Assembly (NCBI RefSeq): GCF_000417875.1
Contig: NW_006920883.1
Coordinates: 216,128-280,127, forward strand
DNA length: 64,000 nt
Direction of reading: 5' to 3'
Origin: Pseudozyma flocculosa PF-1
Lineage: Eukaryota; Basidiomycota; Ustilaginomycetes; Ustilaginales; Ustilaginaceae
Positions 61,779 to 64,000 of the stretch are shown here, one piece after another. The position numbers and the translations under genes were made by a program. The notes under the pieces are model-generated. The model did not search any database. It saw only the letters and a program-made list of their open reading frames with translations, and was not told the DNA's origin. Position 1 is the stretch's first letter. Each line of letters begins with the position of its first letter.

Positions 61779-64000
61779 ATGCACCGCTCAGACTCGCCGG
61801 AGCCTCCCGCGAACGGCACCGGCCATTCGACACCTGACACGCCGCCCTCGCAGTACCGCACCGCGACCGCGACACTCTCGGCCGCGTTTGCCAGCCTGTG
61901 GGGCTCCTACCAGCAGCAGCAGCCGCAGCAGCCGAATCACAGGTCTCAGGCTGGATCATCTACGATAACCGGCAATGCGCCAGGCCCGACCCCTTCCTCG
62001 CCGCGCGCCGGTGGTGGCAGAGGCCGCACACGAGGTGCCATTCCCTTCGCCATCTCGGCGCCGCTCGAAGCCTCGCCGCGCGAACCGACAGCCTCGCCAA
62101 AGCAGAGGTCGGCCGGCCTCCGCAGCGTCTTCGACGTCCCAGAGGACCTCGCTACCGGCGGCCATCCCGATCGACGCGCGGCCAAGGACGACCTGAGCCT
62201 CGGCCACCCGCCGTCTTCGCCCCGCGCGTCCGGTAGCGGCCACGCCGCCAACGCTGCGAGCGCGGCCTACTCGACGCTGTCTCGACTGCGGACGAAACCA
62301 TCGCGGTCCGGCCTCAACCTCGGCGGTGGAGGCGGTGGCGGTGGCGGCTCGGGCTTCCTCTGGGGAACGGGCGCCGCGGCCTCTTCGTCCGATGCCGGGC
62401 CACTGCAGACTCCGAAAGCGGCGTCCGACTGGGAGAGCCTGATGCAGAAGCAGGAGCGCCTCGACTCCCACGTCCGGCGCATCGTCTTCCAGGCCGGCCT
62501 CGACTACGAGACGCGGCCGATGGTGGTGCTGGCGGCGTGCTGCCTGCCCGACCCCAAAGAGGTCGACTACGACGACCTCTTCGACCGCATCATTGCCACG
62601 CTCGACCTGTTTGCGGAAAACGACTACACGGTCATCTACCTGGCCAGCGGAGGGCGGCACCGGCCCGGCTGGAACTGGCTGTGGAAGTCGTACAAGCGCC
62701 TCGGCCGTAAGTTCCGCAAGAACCTCAAGCGGCTCTACATTGTCCACCCGACGTTTTTCACGCGCTCCCTGATGCAGTTCATCCAGACGGGCGCCTACTT
62801 TGTCTCGCCCAAGTTCCCCAAGAAGGTCACCACCGTCTACACGCTGAGCGAGCTGGCGCGGCACATCCCGCTCACGCAGATCGACATCCCGCCCGCGGTG
62901 CTGCAGGTCAACGCCGGGCTCGAGGCTTCCGTCACGCTGCCCGAGGTGGCGGCGGCCCACGGTGGCGGCGGGACGGGCGACGGCGCGCCCAGCAAGGTGT
63001 TTGGCGTCGACCTGGTCGAGCTGATGGGCGAGCAGGGCGAAAAGGGCGGCGTGCCCAAGGTGGTGCGCGACTGCGTCGAGGCCATCCTCGGCAGCGTGGG
63101 CGACGTCCGGCCGATCGAGGTCGAGGGCATCTTCCGCCGGTCGCCGTCGTCGGCGCTGCTGCGGGCGGCCCAGGAGAGCTACGACCGGGGGCATCCGGTC
63201 AACCTGTCCAACTACGGCGACCCGCACGTGCCCGCAGTGCTGCTCAAGGTGTTTCTGCGCTCGCTGCCCCGGCCCATCTTCCCCGCCAGCCTCTACTCGA
63301 CGATCGCGGCCTGCCCTCCGCCGCCGTATGCCATCGCGACCAACGGCCGAGGCGAGGATGCCGTCGACGGCGACGACGACGAAGACATCGACGGCAGCGC
63401 CGCCGCAAAGCAACAGGCCGCTGCCCTGGAGACGATCCAGCACATCCGCGAGGTGCTGCTGCCGGCCATTGAGCCTCCGTCTGCGGCGATGCTGCTGTCG
63501 TACGTGCTGGGCATGCTGCACCGGGTGTCGCAGCACGCCGACGTCAACAAAATGGACGCGGCCAACCTCGCCACGGTCATCGCGCCCAACCTCGTGTCGG
63601 GCGGCAACGCCATCCAGGATATGATGCTGTGCCGCGTCGAGGGCATCCGATCGATGGCGGCCTTTGCCCCGAGCAGCGGCAGCCCGAGCCCGAGGCTGGG
63701 CCCGCCGGCGGCCGATGCCGGGCCCTCGCAGCCGCAGCCGCCGTCGCCGCTGCTCCAGCCACCGCCGTCGCGGCAGAGGAAAAAGGCGCCGCCGACGACG
63801 CTGGGCACCGTCATCCGCTTCTGCATCGAGCGCTACTACGAGATCTTTGACGAGGCCGAGTTCGGGCCGCGGCTGGAGCGCGCGCAGCAGATGGTAGACG
63901 AGTTTGGCTCGCTGCCAACTTCGGCGTCGGTCATGACGTTTCACTCGGCCAACGACGGCTCCCCGACCTCGCCCGCGCCCGCGCCCGCGCCCGAGTCGCC
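61779..64000 (+). CDS. CRAL-TRIO (Sec14-like) and RhoGAP domain protein, 3' end beyond window
   Basis: Open frame of at least 740 codons with no stop before the window ends. After a disordered Ser/Pro/Gly-rich N-terminus (~230 residues), a Sec14-like/CRAL-TRIO domain spans about 233-385 (HVRRIVFQAGLDYETRPMVV, DYTVIYLASGG, LKRLYIVHPTFFTRSLMQF, ELARHIPLTQIDIPPAVL). A RhoGAP domain follows from about 405: FGVDLVELMGEQ, VPKVVRDCVEAIL, VEGIFRRSPSSALLR with the arginine finger at about residue 452, VPAVLLKVFLRSLPRPIF, MDAANLATVIAPNLVS. This pairing is found in p50RhoGAP/ARHGAP1 and yeast Ecm25; such proteins act on Rho/Cdc42 at membranes. An Asp-rich insertion splits the GAP domain at about residues 525-550. 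Confidence 0.92.
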   Translation, partial: MHRSDSPEPPANGTGHSTPDTPPSQYRTATATLSAAFASLWGSYQQQQPQQPNHRSQAGSSTITGNAPGPTPSSPRAGGGRGRTRGAIPFAISAPLEASPREPTASPKQRSAGLRSVFDVPEDLATGGHPDRRAAKDDLSLGHPPSSPRASGSGHAANAASAAYSTLSRLRTKPSRSGLNLGGGGGGGGGSGFLWGTGAAASSSDAGPLQTPKAASDWESLMQKQERLDSHVRRIVFQAGLDYETRPMVVLAACCLPDPKEVDYDDLFDRIIATLDLFAENDYTVIYLASGGRHRPGWNWLWKSYKRLGRKFRKNLKRLYIVHPTFFTRSLMQFIQTGAYFVSPKFPKKVTTVYTLSELARHIPLTQIDIPPAVLQVNAGLEASVTLPEVAAAHGGGGTGDGAPSKVFGVDLVELMGEQGEKGGVPKVVRDCVEAILGSVGDVRPIEVEGIFRRSPSSALLRAAQESYDRGHPVNLSNYGDPHVPAVLLKVFLRSLPRPIFPASLYSTIAACPPPPYAIATNGRGEDAVDGDDDEDIDGSAAAKQQAAALETIQHIREVLLPAIEPPSAAMLLSYVLGMLHRVSQHADVNKMDAANLATVIAPNLVSGGNAIQDMMLCRVEGIRSMAAFAPSSGSPSPRLGPPAADAGPSQPQPPSPLLQPPPSRQRKKAPPTTLGTVIRFCIERYYEIFDEAEFGPRLERAQQMVDEFGSLPTSASVMTFHSANDGSPTSPAPAPAPES

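Noticed and set aside
61956..63944. 662-codon minus-strand frame near the right edge
   Set aside because: Antisense of the CRAL-TRIO/RhoGAP gene, which is open to the window end and has clear domains.

Overview
The window is GC-rich nuclear DNA from a fungus, most likely a basidiomycete and plausibly a smut-lineage (Ustilaginomycotina) species. The evidence is short GT-AG introns, mostly with GTGAG donors, several micro-exons, and fungal-type proteins (an Apd1-type ferredoxin domain, a Dsc2-like rhomboid/UBA protein, an AzgA purine permease, an F-BAR/RhoGAP protein). The species is inferred from style, not from a marker. No bacterial, viral, transposon or CRISPR features were seen. There are two assembly gaps (11875-11967 and 46132-46151).

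Layout, left to right: alpha-actinin (-, 3' end outside the window); a Ser-rich hypothetical protein (+); cofilin (-); ribonucleotide reductase large subunit (+, with a gap); a zinc alcohol dehydrogenase family enzyme (-); an F-BAR/RhoGAP-like protein (+); a WD40-cyclophilin of the PPWD1 type (-); a small basic protein (+); the E4 ubiquitin ligase Ufd2 (-); Swc5/BCNT (+); a single-pass membrane protein (-); a 4.5 kb stretch with no gene I can support; ESCRT-II Snf8 (-); a Dsc2/UBAC2-like protein (+); a TPP1/ACD-like OB-fold protein (-); tRNA-Val(AAC) (-); the COPII GTPase Sar1 (-); a second tRNA-Val(AAC) (+); an AzgA-type purine permease (-); a 4.8 kb gene-poor stretch; a lipoyl synthase fused to an Apd1-type [2Fe-2S] domain (-); U2 snRNP A' (-); an MFS transporter (+); and a CRAL-TRIO/RhoGAP protein (+, runs off the right edge).

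These are mostly unlinked housekeeping genes, many in divergent pairs sharing short promoters (PPWD1/small basic protein, UFD2/SWC5, SNF8/DSC2-like). The most unusual object is the fused lipoyl synthase. One uninterrupted 811-codon frame carries an N-terminal thioredoxin-like ferredoxin with Cys-x-Cys and His-x3-His ligands, then an internal mitochondrial-presequence-like segment, then a complete lipoyl synthase. Lipoyl synthase destroys its own auxiliary Fe-S cluster during catalysis, so a covalently attached Fe-S protein suggests in-cis electron or cluster delivery. Other points of interest are a candidate telomere protein (TPP1 OB fold), coding micro-exons of 3, 6, 9, 13 and 15 nt in four genes, a G-quadruplex-capable minisatellite at the UFD2 promoter, and MluI-box-like sites upstream of ribonucleotide reductase.
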